Assembly: GCA_963728075.1 (NCBI GenBank)
Contig: CAVSIP010000003.1
Coordinates: forward strand, 62,001 to 126,000
Direction: 5' to 3'
Length of the DNA stretch: 64,000 bases
Origin: CAVSIP01 sp963728075
GTDB lineage: Bacteria > Actinomycetota > Actinomycetes > JAFAQI01 > DASSKL01
The first letter of the stretch is position 1. Every line of letters begins with the position of its first letter. The notes beneath the pieces were generated by a model, which worked only from the letters and a program-made list of their open reading frames with translations, ran no database searches and was not told the origin of the DNA. The translations under genes and the position numbers were made by a program. Positions 43,183 to 50,980 of this stretch are shown piece by piece.

Positions 43183-45381
43183 TCAGGACCGGCGCAGGAC
43201 CAGCACGGTCACGTCGTCGTCCGGAGCCTGCGACCCGGTGGCGACCGAGATGACCTGGTCGACGATGGCGCCTGCCGCCCTGCCGCCCGCGTGTGCCGTG
43301 GCCTTCAGCAGGCGGGCCGTGCCCTCGTCGATGTCCTCGTTGCGACGTTCGACCACGCCGTCGGTGACGGCGACGATGGCGCTGCCGGGCGCCAGCGTGA
43401 TGGAGGTTGCCTCGCGCCGAACCGGCCCCACGCCGAGCGGCGTGCCGGTGATGGTCGGGATCTCGCGGCTGCCCTCGGCGTCGACGAGGACCGGGGCGAG
43501 GTGGCCGGCGTTGGCGATCTGCACGGTTCCGGTGGCCGGGTCGACGAGGAAGTACAGCGCGGTCACCAGCTGGTCGAACCCGACGGCGGTGAAGAAGGTG
43601 TCCACCTTGTCGAACACGACCACCGGGTCCGGGTCGTGCACCGCGTACGCGCGGATCGTGGAGCGGATCTGCGCCATGGCGGCGGCAGCGTCCACACCGC
43701 GCCCCATGACGTCGCCGAGGATCGCGACGACCCGGCCGCCGGAGACGGGGATCGCGTCGTAGAAGTCGCCGCCGGCCTGCTGCTGGCCGGCCGGGCTGTA
43801 GTAGGTGGCCAGCTCCCACCCGTCCACCGCCGGCAGGTCGGTCGGGAGCAGCGCCCGCTGCAGGTCCAGCGACGTCTGCCGCTCCTCCTCGTAGGACTCG
43901 GTGCGCTGCAAGGTCTGCGCGGTCAGCGCGGCCAGGGCGAGCACGAAGTCACGCTCGTCCTGGTCGAACAGCTTGCGCGTGCTGAAGCTGAACCGCAGCG
44001 ACCCGAGCAGCCGCTCCCCGACGTACAGCGGTACGGCGCACATGGCGATCGTGTTGGCCTCGAAGCCGCGCAGCTCGGGGAAGAGGCGGTCCCGCTCGTC
44101 CTGCGTCTCCAGCCAGACCGCCTCGCCGGTACGGAGCACCGTGGCCGCGGGCAGCGGGGCGTCCAGGCGCTCCTCGCGCATCGCTCCCACGAGGTCCTCG
44201 CCGTAGCCGACTGCGCCCGGGACGGCGATGTGCTCGCCGTCGCCGGCCGGGACGAGCAGGCCGCCCCCCGAGGCGCCGAGCGCATCGACGCCCTCGGAGA
44301 CCACGACCAGTGCGACGTCCTCGGGGGTGCGCGCCCGGGCCAGCGCCGCAGTCACTCGCTGCAACCCGGCGGCCCGGTGGCTCAGGCGGTGCGCGGAGGC
44401 GAGCCGCCGCACCTCGGTGACGAGCACGTCCTCGAAGGGGATCACGCGCTCGGGTTCCTGGCCCGCCGCCAGGCGGCGCAGCTGACGCACCACCGCCGTG
44501 ACGTACCAGCGCCGGAACAGCCGATGGTCGTACGGGGTCTCCAGCGTGAGCAGGCGAGCGGCCCGCGCGTACTCGTCCGCCTCGTCGAGCGCGGACAGGT
44601 AGGCCTCGCCCGCGTCGGCGGCGGACAGCGGCAGGTGCAGGGTGAGCCGCGTCCGCGGATCGCCCCGGCGGGCGGCGGCGACGGCCTGCCGCTTGATCGA
44701 GCCACGGGCCTCGCTGAACCCGTGCACCACCGTCTCGATCAGCCCGGCGAGGTGCTGGGGCACGTCGCCCTCACCGGCCTCGTGGGCGGCGACCGCGAGG
44801 CTGAACTCGCGTACCAGGTTGTCGATGTGCGACTTGGCCTCGATGAGCAGGTCGGTGGGGACGTCGCCCAGCACGACGGTGAAACGTCTGTCGGTCAGTG
44901 GCCCGTCGTCGTCCCAGGCGGCGAGGAGGGCGTCGACGTCGTCGACCTCGGCCTCGGTGGCGCGGCTGCTGTCGAACTCGGCCCACACGACCTTGCCGCC
45001 GTCCGCTGCTCGGTCGACGCCCCAGCGCGCCACGAGCGCGTCGACCAGGGCGATGCCGCGCCCGGTCATGGTGGTGGCGCTGTGCGTCGCGCGCAACGGG
45101 GGCAGGGGACTGCTGTCGCCCACCTCGATGCGCAGTCGTACGCCCGTACCGCTCACGCGGACGGTGATCGGCGGTGCGCCGTGCTGGCTCGCGTTCGCCA
45201 GCAGCTCTGCGGCCGCGAGCACGACGTCGTCCACGATCGGCGCGCCGCCGCGGGCCAGCACCTGCCCTTCCACGAACCGGCGGCCGGCCCGCGCCGCATC
45301 CGGCCGATCCTCCAGCCGCAGCGTCGCGGCTTGCCCGCAGTCGGCCGCGCCGACGCGGGGGTCGGGATCGCTGCCGGACAC
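43183..45381 (-). CDS. HATPase-GAF-SpoIIE phosphatase
   Basis: 732 residues. An N-terminal HATPase (RsbW-like anti-sigma kinase) domain has N-box AAAELLANASQHG and TGRGIALVDALVARW. A helical middle region of about 200 residues follows, then a GAF domain (about 330-490) and the SpoIIE phosphatase (about 505-730) with AGGDFYDAIPV, ILGDVMGRGVDAA, NAGHLAPVLV, AVTDGVVE and DDDVTVLVLRR. Kinase and phosphatase modules in one chain could both phosphorylate and dephosphorylate an anti-sigma antagonist. The HATPase-first order is less usual. No membrane segment. Confidence 0.92.
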   Translation of the reverse strand: MSGSDPDPRVGAADCGQAATLRLEDRPDAARAGRRFVEGQVLARGGAPIVDDVVLAAAELLANASQHGAPPITVRVSGTGVRLRIEVGDSSPLPPLRATHSATTMTGRGIALVDALVARWGVDRAADGGKVVWAEFDSSRATEAEVDDVDALLAAWDDDGPLTDRRFTVVLGDVPTDLLIEAKSHIDNLVREFSLAVAAHEAGEGDVPQHLAGLIETVVHGFSEARGSIKRQAVAAARRGDPRTRLTLHLPLSAADAGEAYLSALDEADEYARAARLLTLETPYDHRLFRRWYVTAVVRQLRRLAAGQEPERVIPFEDVLVTEVRRLASAHRLSHRAAGLQRVTAALARARTPEDVALVVVSEGVDALGASGGGLLVPAGDGEHIAVPGAVGYGEDLVGAMREERLDAPLPAATVLRTGEAVWLETQDERDRLFPELRGFEANTIAMCAVPLYVGERLLGSLRFSFSTRKLFDQDERDFVLALAALTAQTLQRTESYEEERQTSLDLQRALLPTDLPAVDGWELATYYSPAGQQQAGGDFYDAIPVSGGRVVAILGDVMGRGVDAAAAMAQIRSTIRAYAVHDPDPVVVFDKVDTFFTAVGFDQLVTALYFLVDPATGTVQIANAGHLAPVLVDAEGSREIPTITGTPLGVGPVRREATSITLAPGSAIVAVTDGVVERRNEDIDEGTARLLKATAHAGGRAAGAIVDQVISVATGSQAPDDDVTVLVLRRS

Positions 45382-45478
45382 CCGTTCAGTGTCCCAGAGT
45401 CGGCGCCGTCAGCAACTGGAGCCCGCCCGTGGGCAGCGTCCAGAGGTCCGGCGACGATGTACCGGGTCAGGATGGCGT

Positions 45479-46345
45479 GTGCTCATCCCTGACGGCTTGC
45501 GCGCTCTGGGCCGCTCCCCTGAGGGTGCTGCCTGGCTGGCGTCGCTCCCGACCCTCGCCGACACCGCCGTGCGCAGGTGGTCGCTGACGCCGGGCGAGCC
45601 GTACGCGTACGCCAACGCCTCCCTCGCCGTCCCGGTCACCCGTGCGGACGGCACCGCCGCCGTGCTCAAGCTGCCCTTCCCGCACCGGGAGAGCGTGCAC
45701 GAGGGGGAGGCGCTGCGGCGCTGGGACGGCGCGGGTGCTGTCCGACTGCTCGACCACGACGCGAGCGACGGGGCGCTGCTGCTGGAGCGGTGCGCCCCCG
45801 GCACGCCGCTGTCCGAGTGCGCCCCTGCCGAGGCGCTGGCCGTCCTCGTCGCGCTGCTGCCCCGGCTGTGGGTGCCGGCGGGGGAGCCGTTCACCCCGCT
45901 CGCCGAGGAGGCGGCGTGGTGGAGCGGCTACCTCGTCCGTCGCTGGGAGGCCGCCGGGCGGGCGTTCCCGCGAGCCCTGCTCGACCTCGCCCTGGACGCC
46001 CTGGGCCGGCTGCCGCGGAGCATGGGCGACCCGGTGCTGGTGAACCAGGACCTGCACTGCGGGAACGTGCTGCGGGCGGAGCGCGAGCCGTGGCTGGTCA
46101 TCGACCCCAAGCCGCTGGCGGGTGAGCGTGAGTTGGGTGTCGCACCGGTGCTCCGGGACCCCGTTCTCGGGCACAGCCGCGCGGCGGTCGTCCACCGGCT
46201 GGACCGCCTGTGCAGCGAGCTGTCCCTGGACCGCGAGCGGGCCCGCCTCTGGGCGCTTGCCCAGGCCCTCGCGTGGGCTTTCGACGGCGACCGCGTCCTC
46301 GCGGGTCACCTCGACGTCGCGCAGTGGCTGGCGGACGCTGCCTGA
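45479..46345 (+). CDS. Aminoglycoside phosphotransferase family kinase (APH(6)-like)
   Basis: 288 residues from GTG 45479. Protein-kinase-like fold with nucleotide-binding Lys in GTAAVLKLPFPH, catalytic loop VLVNQDLHCGNVLR and metal Asp in WLVIDPKPLAGE. The D-L-H-x-G-N and I-D-P-K-P signatures are those of the streptomycin 6-kinase / hydroxyurea phosphotransferase group. Chromosomal members of this group often have metabolic rather than resistance roles, so a resistance phenotype is not implied. Divergent from the phosphatase gene. Confidence 0.88.
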   Translation: MLIPDGLRALGRSPEGAAWLASLPTLADTAVRRWSLTPGEPYAYANASLAVPVTRADGTAAVLKLPFPHRESVHEGEALRRWDGAGAVRLLDHDASDGALLLERCAPGTPLSECAPAEALAVLVALLPRLWVPAGEPFTPLAEEAAWWSGYLVRRWEAAGRAFPRALLDLALDALGRLPRSMGDPVLVNQDLHCGNVLRAEREPWLVIDPKPLAGERELGVAPVLRDPVLGHSRAAVVHRLDRLCSELSLDRERARLWALAQALAWAFDGDRVLAGHLDVAQWLADAA

Positions 46346-46368
46346 GTCCGGCCCGCAAGGTTGGCACC

Positions 46369-47549
46369 GTGAACCCGCTCTTCGCCGAGTACTGGCGGCT
46401 GGCCGGGCTGCCCGCGCCGCCTGTCCACCTGGACAACGAGACAGCCGTGCTGCCGTCGGCGTTCCGTACGGGTGAGCTGGCCGTGGGCGCGGTCGCGGCC
46501 GCCGCCACGTCGGCGGCCCTGCTGGCGGCAGCGCGAGGAGGGCCCGGCACGTCCGCGCACGTCGACGGCCGGCGCGTCAGCGCGGCGTTCCGCAGCGACC
46601 GGCTGTTCCGGCTCGACGGGCGACCCGCGGCCGGCTTCGCCGAGCTCTCCGGGTTCTGGGCGACCGGCGACGGGTGGGTGCGCACGCACGGCAACTACCC
46701 GCACCACCGCCAGCGCCTGCTCGCGGCGATGGGCCTGCCCGAGGAGGCGGGGCCGGACGACCTCGCCCTGGTCCTCGGTGAGCACGGGGCGCTCGAGGTC
46801 GAGGACCGCGTACGGGCGCGTGGCGGCATCTGCGTGGCCGTACGCTCGCCCGACGAGTGGCGTAGCCACCCCCAGGCCCGTGCCGTCGACGACCTCCCGC
46901 TGGTCGCGTGGACGCGGCTCGGCGACGCCGAGCCCCGCCGCCTTCCACGGCCGCCGGTCTGCGCGTGCTCGACCTCACCCGGGTCATCGCCGGCCCCGTC
47001 GCCACCCGGACGCTCGCCCTGCTGGGTGCCGACGTGCTGCGCCTGGACCCGCCGCACCTGCCGGAGCTGTCGTGGCAGCACCTCGACACCGGGATGGGCA
47101 AGCGGTCGGCGCTGCTCGACCTCCGCACCGACCGGGCGAGGTTCGAGGCCCTGCTGGCGGAGGCGGACGTGGTCGTCGTGGGCTACCGGCCCGGCACGCT
47201 CGACCGCTACGGGCTCGACCCGGCCCGCCTGGCCGAGCGGCGCCCCGGGCTCGTCGTGGCCACGCTGAGCGCCTGGGGGCCGGTCGGGCCGTGGGGCGCC
47301 GCCGTGCTGCGCGCCGTCGCCGGCCAGCTGGGCTCGGGTGGCAGCGTCCACGTGTCCGCGCACCTGGCGCGTACGGCGCACTGGCTGCTGGCGCACCCGG
47401 CCGACCGGAGCGGCGACCTGCCCGAGGTCGAGCCGCTGCTGCGGGAGCGGACCACCGTGAGCGGCCTGCTGCGGTACGCGCCACCGGCCGTGCAGCTCGA
47501 CGGCGGTCCCGACGACTGGGACCGAGCGGAGTGGGCGTCAGGCGGGTAG
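46369..47549 (+). pseudogene. CaiB/BaiF CoA-transferase family protein, damaged
   Basis: The first frame from GTG 46369 carries a substrate domain (VNPLFAEYWRLAGLP, GYPHHRQRLLAAMGLP-like NYPHHRQRLLAAMGLP). A missing base near 46950 moves the rest to another frame: GLRVLDLTRVIAGPVATRTL, ALLGADVLRLDPPHLPE and LSAWGPVGPWG. That segment then jumps straight to AAVLRAVAGQLGSGGSVHVS, omitting about 50 residues that in relatives contain G-F-D and the A-L-D-H-A-T-G-Y helix. The frameshift might be an error, but the in-frame deletion looks genuine. Family members transfer CoA between carboxylic acids. Confidence 0.8.
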
Positions 47550-47581
47550 GCACATCGGGCGCAGGGGCACACTGACCTGCG

Positions 47582-48226
47582 ATGGCTGCCCACGGAGTGA
47601 CCGACACCGTGCCCGACGCCCGGTCGGGGGCCTGGGCCCGTGACGCCCGGCGGGCGCGGCTGCTCGCCTGGTTCAGCCTGGTGTGGATGACCACCGAGGG
47701 GGCCCTCGGCCTGCTCGCCGGATACCGCGCCGGGTCCACCGCGCTGGTCGGGTGGGCGTTCGGCTCCGTCGTCGAGGGCATGGCCAGTGTCATCGTCGTC
47801 TGGCGGTTCACCGGCCGCCGGCTGCACGCGGAGGACGCCGAGCGGCGAGCCCAGCGGGCCGTCGCCGTCTCGTTCTGGCTGCTCGCCCCGTACATCGCCG
47901 CCGAGGCGCTGCTCCACCTGCTCACGGGTCGACCGGCCGACCAGACGTGGCTGGGGATCGCCGTCGCGTCGGCGAGCCTGCTCGTCATGCCTGCCCTTGG
48001 GGCCGTCAAGCACCGGCTCGCCCGCAGCCTCGACTCCGCCGCGACCGCGGGGGAGGGGACCCAGAACTACCTCTGCGCAGCCCAGGCTGCGGCGGTCCTG
48101 CTGGCCCTGGTCGTGGTGGCGGTCACCTCCGCAGGCTGGTGGCTGGACCCAGTGGTGGCGTTGCTGCTCGCGGCCTGGGCCGTGCAGGAAGGGCGGGAGG
48201 CCTGGCGCGGCGAGGACTGCTGCTGA
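47582..48226 (+). CDS. Cation diffusion facilitator-like membrane protein
   Basis: 214 residues with about six membrane helices: LLAWFSLVWMTTEGALGLLA, STALVGWAFGSVVEGMASVI, LLAPYIAAEALLHLLTG and others. E and D residues sit at positions resembling the CDF metal site (W-M-T-T-E-G in helix 1, Q-N-Y-L-C-A-A-Q in helix 5). It lacks the cytoplasmic C-terminal domain and ends with a Cys pair (GEDCC). This matches a group of short actinobacterial cation transporters. Convergent with the NifX-like gene five bases away. Confidence 0.75.
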   Translation: MAAHGVTDTVPDARSGAWARDARRARLLAWFSLVWMTTEGALGLLAGYRAGSTALVGWAFGSVVEGMASVIVVWRFTGRRLHAEDAERRAQRAVAVSFWLLAPYIAAEALLHLLTGRPADQTWLGIAVASASLLVMPALGAVKHRLARSLDSAATAGEGTQNYLCAAQAAAVLLALVVVAVTSAGWWLDPVVALLLAAWAVQEGREAWRGEDCC

Positions 48227-48231
48227 CCCGG

Positions 48232-48561
48232 TCAGCGACCGGCGGCGGCGCGGGCCGCCGCGCGAGCGTCCCCGTCGGCGCCGAGGAGCAGTCGCACTCC
48301 CATGGTGCCCAGCATCCGCTGCATCCCGGCCCCGACATGGTTCGCGGTCACGGCCTCGATGCCCTGCTCGCGCAGGAAGCGGGCGATCCGGGCGTGGTGG
48401 GAGCCGTCGGTTCCCTCGTCGTGCAGGCGGTCCCAGCCGACGTCGTACTCCTGCCAGTCCTGCAGGTCACCGCCGACCACGTCGGCAACCGCTACGCGGC
48501 TCGCGCGTCCCCAGCGGGGATCCACCTCTCCGGTGGCGGTGATCGGAACGCACAGTCTCAC
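48232..48561 (-). CDS. NifX/NifB-type (dinitrogenase iron-molybdenum cofactor) domain protein
   Basis: 109 residues from GTG 48561, preceded by AGGAGG. The fold is seen in CVPITATGEVDPRWGRASRV, AVADVVGGDLQDWQEYDVGW and AVTANHVGAGMQRMLGTMGV with RLLLGADG. Small free-standing proteins of this type occur widely outside nitrogen fixers and probably bind Fe-S or metal clusters. No nif genes are present, so nitrogenase involvement is not implied. Start overlaps the PIG-L stop (GTGA). Confidence 0.85.
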   Translation of the reverse strand: MRLCVPITATGEVDPRWGRASRVAVADVVGGDLQDWQEYDVGWDRLHDEGTDGSHHARIARFLREQGIEAVTANHVGAGMQRMLGTMGVRLLLGADGDARAAARAAAGR

Positions 48562-49262
48562 GATGCTGACCTCCTGCTCTCGACGTGGTCCAGGCGGCGT
48601 AGGTACTCGCGGTCCCCGAGAAGCTCCAGGCGCCGCCACAGGATGCTGGTGGGCACCGCCTGGCTCGCGTGTGCCGCGATAGCGGTGCGCTGGCGGTCCC
48701 GGTCCACGCTGATGACGTAGTCCACGGCCGTCTCGTCGCTGCCCGTGAACGCCGTACCGCGCTCCTCGTTGAGCGCGCGGGCGACGTGGGCCGGCAGCGT
48801 CCAGCCCAGAACGGGCAGCCCGAGGATGCGCGCCGCCTCCAGCGCTGCCGCGGTGGCGGCGGCATGGTCGGGGTGCCCGGTGACCCCCGACGTGTCGAAG
48901 GCCACGAGCGCGTCCGCTTCCGCAGCCCGTACGGCGTCCATCACCTCGCCGGCAAGGGCGGTGCGGCACACCGTCGGCAGCCCGCCGTCGGGGTGGTGGT
49001 GCAGCCACGTGCGGTCGGCTCCCAGCGCCCGTGCCGCGTACTCCAGCTCGCCGGCCCTGACCTCGTGCAGGTCCCCGGCCACGCCGTGCAGCGTCGAGGC
49101 CTCCCCGCGCGTGAAGCACAGGACGGAGACCCGGGTGCCAGCCGCGGCGAAGGCGGCGAGCACACCCCCGAGCCCGAACGACTCGTCGTCGGGATGAGCC
49201 ACCACGGCCAGCACGGACCGCCAGGGCGGCAGCGTGCGGGCGGGGGCGTCCATGGCTGTCAT
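48558..49262 (-). CDS. PIG-L family deacetylase
   Basis: 234 residues from ATG 49262 (or ATG 49253). Zn-binding and catalytic motif VLAVVAHPDDESFGLGGVLA with H-P-D-D-E near residue 20, second metal His in TGVTGHPDHAAATAA-type SGVTGHPDHAAATAA. This is the LmbE/MshB family that deacetylates N-acetylglucosaminyl compounds, including mycothiol precursors. The substrate is not fixed by sequence. Co-translated with the NifX-like gene and divergent from the Cys-rich miniprotein operon. Confidence 0.9.
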   Translation of the reverse strand: MTAMDAPARTLPPWRSVLAVVAHPDDESFGLGGVLAAFAAAGTRVSVLCFTRGEASTLHGVAGDLHEVRAGELEYAARALGADRTWLHHHPDGGLPTVCRTALAGEVMDAVRAAEADALVAFDTSGVTGHPDHAAATAAALEAARILGLPVLGWTLPAHVARALNEERGTAFTGSDETAVDYVISVDRDRQRTAIAAHASQAVPTSILWRRLELLGDREYLRRLDHVESRRSAS

Positions 49263-49320
49263 AGTTGAGCAGGTTGTGCCCGTTCGGACCGGGTCGGAGG
49301 TCCCTGCGACTAGGGTACTC

Positions 49321-49340
49321 CGACACCCCCGGGGGTATAC
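49321..49340. promoter_or_regulatory. CsoR-like operator before the Cys-rich miniprotein gene
   Basis: ACCCCCGGGGGT at 49325-49336 is a perfect 12-bp palindrome continuing into GTATAC on the right. It matches the C-tract/G-tract plan of CsoR/CstR/RcnR sites (ATACCCC...GGGGTAT). It overlaps a plausible -10 (TATACACT) about 40 bp before the miniprotein start, so binding would block transcription. No CsoR-family gene lies in the window. Confidence 0.6.
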
Positions 49341-49376
49341 ACTGTCCCGGTCCGGTGCACGAGAGGAGAGCGCAAC

Positions 49377-49493
49377 ATGTGTATGCCTGCAGTCTGCGGA
49401 ACGTGTCAGAAGGTGACCTGGTCGGGATGTGGGATGCACGTCGACGAGGTGCTCGCCGACGTCCCGCAGGAGCAGCGTTGCGAGTGCGAGTAG
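49377..49493 (+). CDS. Cys-rich miniprotein
   Basis: 38 residues: MCMPAVCGTCQKVTWSGCGM, HVDEVLADVPQEQ then R-C-E-C-E and a stop. Six Cys plus one His arranged C-x4-C-x2-C-x7-C...H...C-x-C suggest a zinc- or copper-binding ribbon. GAGAGGAGAG precedes the ATG. Similar very short Cys proteins are frequent in actinobacteria but have no assigned role. First gene of a unit with a methyltransferase and two CxxC membrane proteins behind a CsoR-like site. Confidence 0.8.
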   Translation: MCMPAVCGTCQKVTWSGCGMHVDEVLADVPQEQRCECE

Positions 49494-49524
49494 ACGGCTG
49501 ACCCGTCGAGGGAGGGAGGCCCGA

Positions 49525-50136
49525 GTGGACGCCGCCGGCTGGGACGCCCGGTACGCGACGCGCGAGCTGGTGTGGGGCGCTGAGCCCAACAGGTTCGTCG
49601 CGGCCGAGCTCGAGAGCCTCCCCCCACGCGCCGCGCTGGATCTCGCCTGCGGGGAGGGGCGCAACGGCATCTGGCTCGCGACGCACGGTTGGCGCGTGAC
49701 CGGTGTCGACTTCTCCTCGACTGCGGTGGAGCGAGCTCGCCGCCTGGCCGAGGAGGCCGGGGTGGACGACCGGTGCACGTTCGTGGTCGGCGACGTGGTC
49801 GCCGGGCCGTTTCCGGACGGTCCGTACGACGCCGTGGTGGTCGCGTACCTGCATCTTCCGGCTACCGCTCGTCGGGCCGCGCTGCGCAACGCGGCAGTGG
49901 TGCTCGCACCTGGCGGGACGTTGCTGGTCGTCGCCCACGACACCGCCAACCTCACCGAGGGGACGGGCGGTCCCCAGGACCCGTCGGTGCTGTACTCCGC
50001 CGACGACGTGGTCGCCGACCTCGCGGACCTGCCGGGCCTGCTGGTTGAGAAGGCGCAGGCGGTGCACCGGCCCGTCCAGTCCGACGCCGGCCCGCAGACC
50101 GCCGTCGACGTGCTCGTGCGGGTGCGCCGGCAATGA
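49525..50136 (+). CDS. Class I SAM-dependent methyltransferase (TehB/thiol-type)
   Basis: 203 residues from GTG 49525 with GGGAGG upstream. Start motif WDARYATRELVWGAEPNRFV, SAM loop ALDLACGEGRNGIWLATHG, then WRVTGVDFSSTAVERARRLA and the late VLAPGGTLLVVAHD. The W-x-x-x-Y and L-W-x-x-x-P-N-x-F pattern is that of the TehB/TPMT-like group that methylates metalloids or thiols. It begins 31 bp after the miniprotein and overlaps the first membrane gene by 4 bp. A detoxification role is inferred from context. Confidence 0.88.
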   Translation: MDAAGWDARYATRELVWGAEPNRFVAAELESLPPRAALDLACGEGRNGIWLATHGWRVTGVDFSSTAVERARRLAEEAGVDDRCTFVVGDVVAGPFPDGPYDAVVVAYLHLPATARRAALRNAAVVLAPGGTLLVVAHDTANLTEGTGGPQDPSVLYSADDVVADLADLPGLLVEKAQAVHRPVQSDAGPQTAVDVLVRVRRQ

Positions 50137-50519
50137 CCACGCTGCGTGGCTGGCCGCCCCGCCGGTGGGCCGCTGCCGGCGTCGTCCTGGCCGTGCTGCT
50201 GGCACTGTCGTGGGTCACGCTCGCGTCGTACGCGACGGCCTGGTGGTCCCTGCCGGCATGGGCAGCGACGGCGGTCCTGTCCGCAGTCGTGCTGGCCAGC
50301 TACCTGCCCGCGCCGGGCGGCGGCCTTCGGCTCGACCTCGGTTGTACGCCGTGCGCGGCGGTCGCCGCCCTCACCGTGCTGCTCGCGTACATGAGCAGGG
50401 CGTCCGCACCCGAGGACCCGACGATGGCCGGTGTCGCGCTGCTGCTCCTGGCCGCCGGTGTACGCCAGCGCCTGGCGGGCGGTGCGGCCTGTGCCACGCC
50501 GGCCGGGTGGCGCTCGTGA
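50133..50519 (+). CDS. Membrane protein with CTPC motif
   Basis: 128 residues with about four membrane helices (AAGVVLAVLLALSWVTLASY, AAVAALTVLLAYMS and others). A CxxC pair is in LDLGCTPCAAVAALTV at the start of helix 3. Overlaps both neighbours by 4 bp. No known family recognised. Its pairing with another CxxC membrane protein suggests a thiol or metal redox function at the membrane. Confidence 0.7.
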   Translation: MTTLRGWPPRRWAAAGVVLAVLLALSWVTLASYATAWWSLPAWAATAVLSAVVLASYLPAPGGGLRLDLGCTPCAAVAALTVLLAYMSRASAPEDPTMAGVALLLLAAGVRQRLAGGAACATPAGWRS

Positions 50520-50980
50520 CGCTGGACGTCCTGAGCTCCTGGCCTCGGCGCCGCTGGGTCGTGGCGGCGATGGGCGCGGTCGTGACGGCGGCCCTGGTCG
50601 GTGTCCCCACGCGCCTGGTCCCCACGCCGTTGTTCAGCCGGATGATCCCGGTCACCTGGTGGGCGTGGCCGGTGTGGGCCGTCACGGCGCTGCTCGGCGG
50701 CCTGCTGATCGCGACCTACGTCCGGGCGCCCGCCGCGGCGACCAGCGGGGACCGCGGGACGCGGACCGCCGGCATCGGTGGCCTGCTCAGCGTGTTCGCC
50801 GTCGGGTGCCCCGTCTGCAACAAGCTGGTGCTGCTGTCCCTCGGCGCCTCGGGCGCGATGAACGTCTTCGCGCCGCTGCAGCCGGTGCTCGGCGTCGTGT
50901 CGGTCGGCCTGCTCGCGTGGGGGCTGCGCGTCCGGCTTCGCGGCGAGCTCAGCTGCCCGGTGCCCGCCGGCGGCGCCTAG
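50516..50980 (+). CDS. Membrane protein with CPVC motif
   Basis: 154 residues from GTG 50516. About four helices (WVVAAMGAVVTAALVGVP, WWAWPVWAVTALLGGLLIA, FAVGCPVCNKLVLLSLGASG, LQPVLGVVSVGLLAWGLRV). The motif GCPVCNK within a helix start recalls thiol-redox or metal-handling membrane proteins of unknown function that occur beside thioredoxin-like genes. Last of the four-gene unit. Its stop overlaps the convergent MMPL gene by 4 bp. Confidence 0.75.
   Translation: MTLDVLSSWPRRRWVVAAMGAVVTAALVGVPTRLVPTPLFSRMIPVTWWAWPVWAVTALLGGLLIATYVRAPAAATSGDRGTRTAGIGGLLSVFAVGCPVCNKLVLLSLGASGAMNVFAPLQPVLGVVSVGLLAWGLRVRLRGELSCPVPAGGA

Noticed and set aside
42811..45492. Very long forward open frame (893 codons) over the second phosphatase
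   Set aside because: It is antisense to the phosphatase, whose domains are clear. The forward product has no recognisable motif; high GC makes long antisense frames common.
45479..46345. Clinical-type streptomycin resistance gene
   Set aside because: Family membership is clear, but it lacks any mobile context and sits among housekeeping genes; chromosomal relatives are often metabolic kinases.
48232..48561. Part of a nitrogen-fixation locus
   Set aside because: No other nif-type gene is present; isolated NifX-like proteins are widespread in non-fixers.
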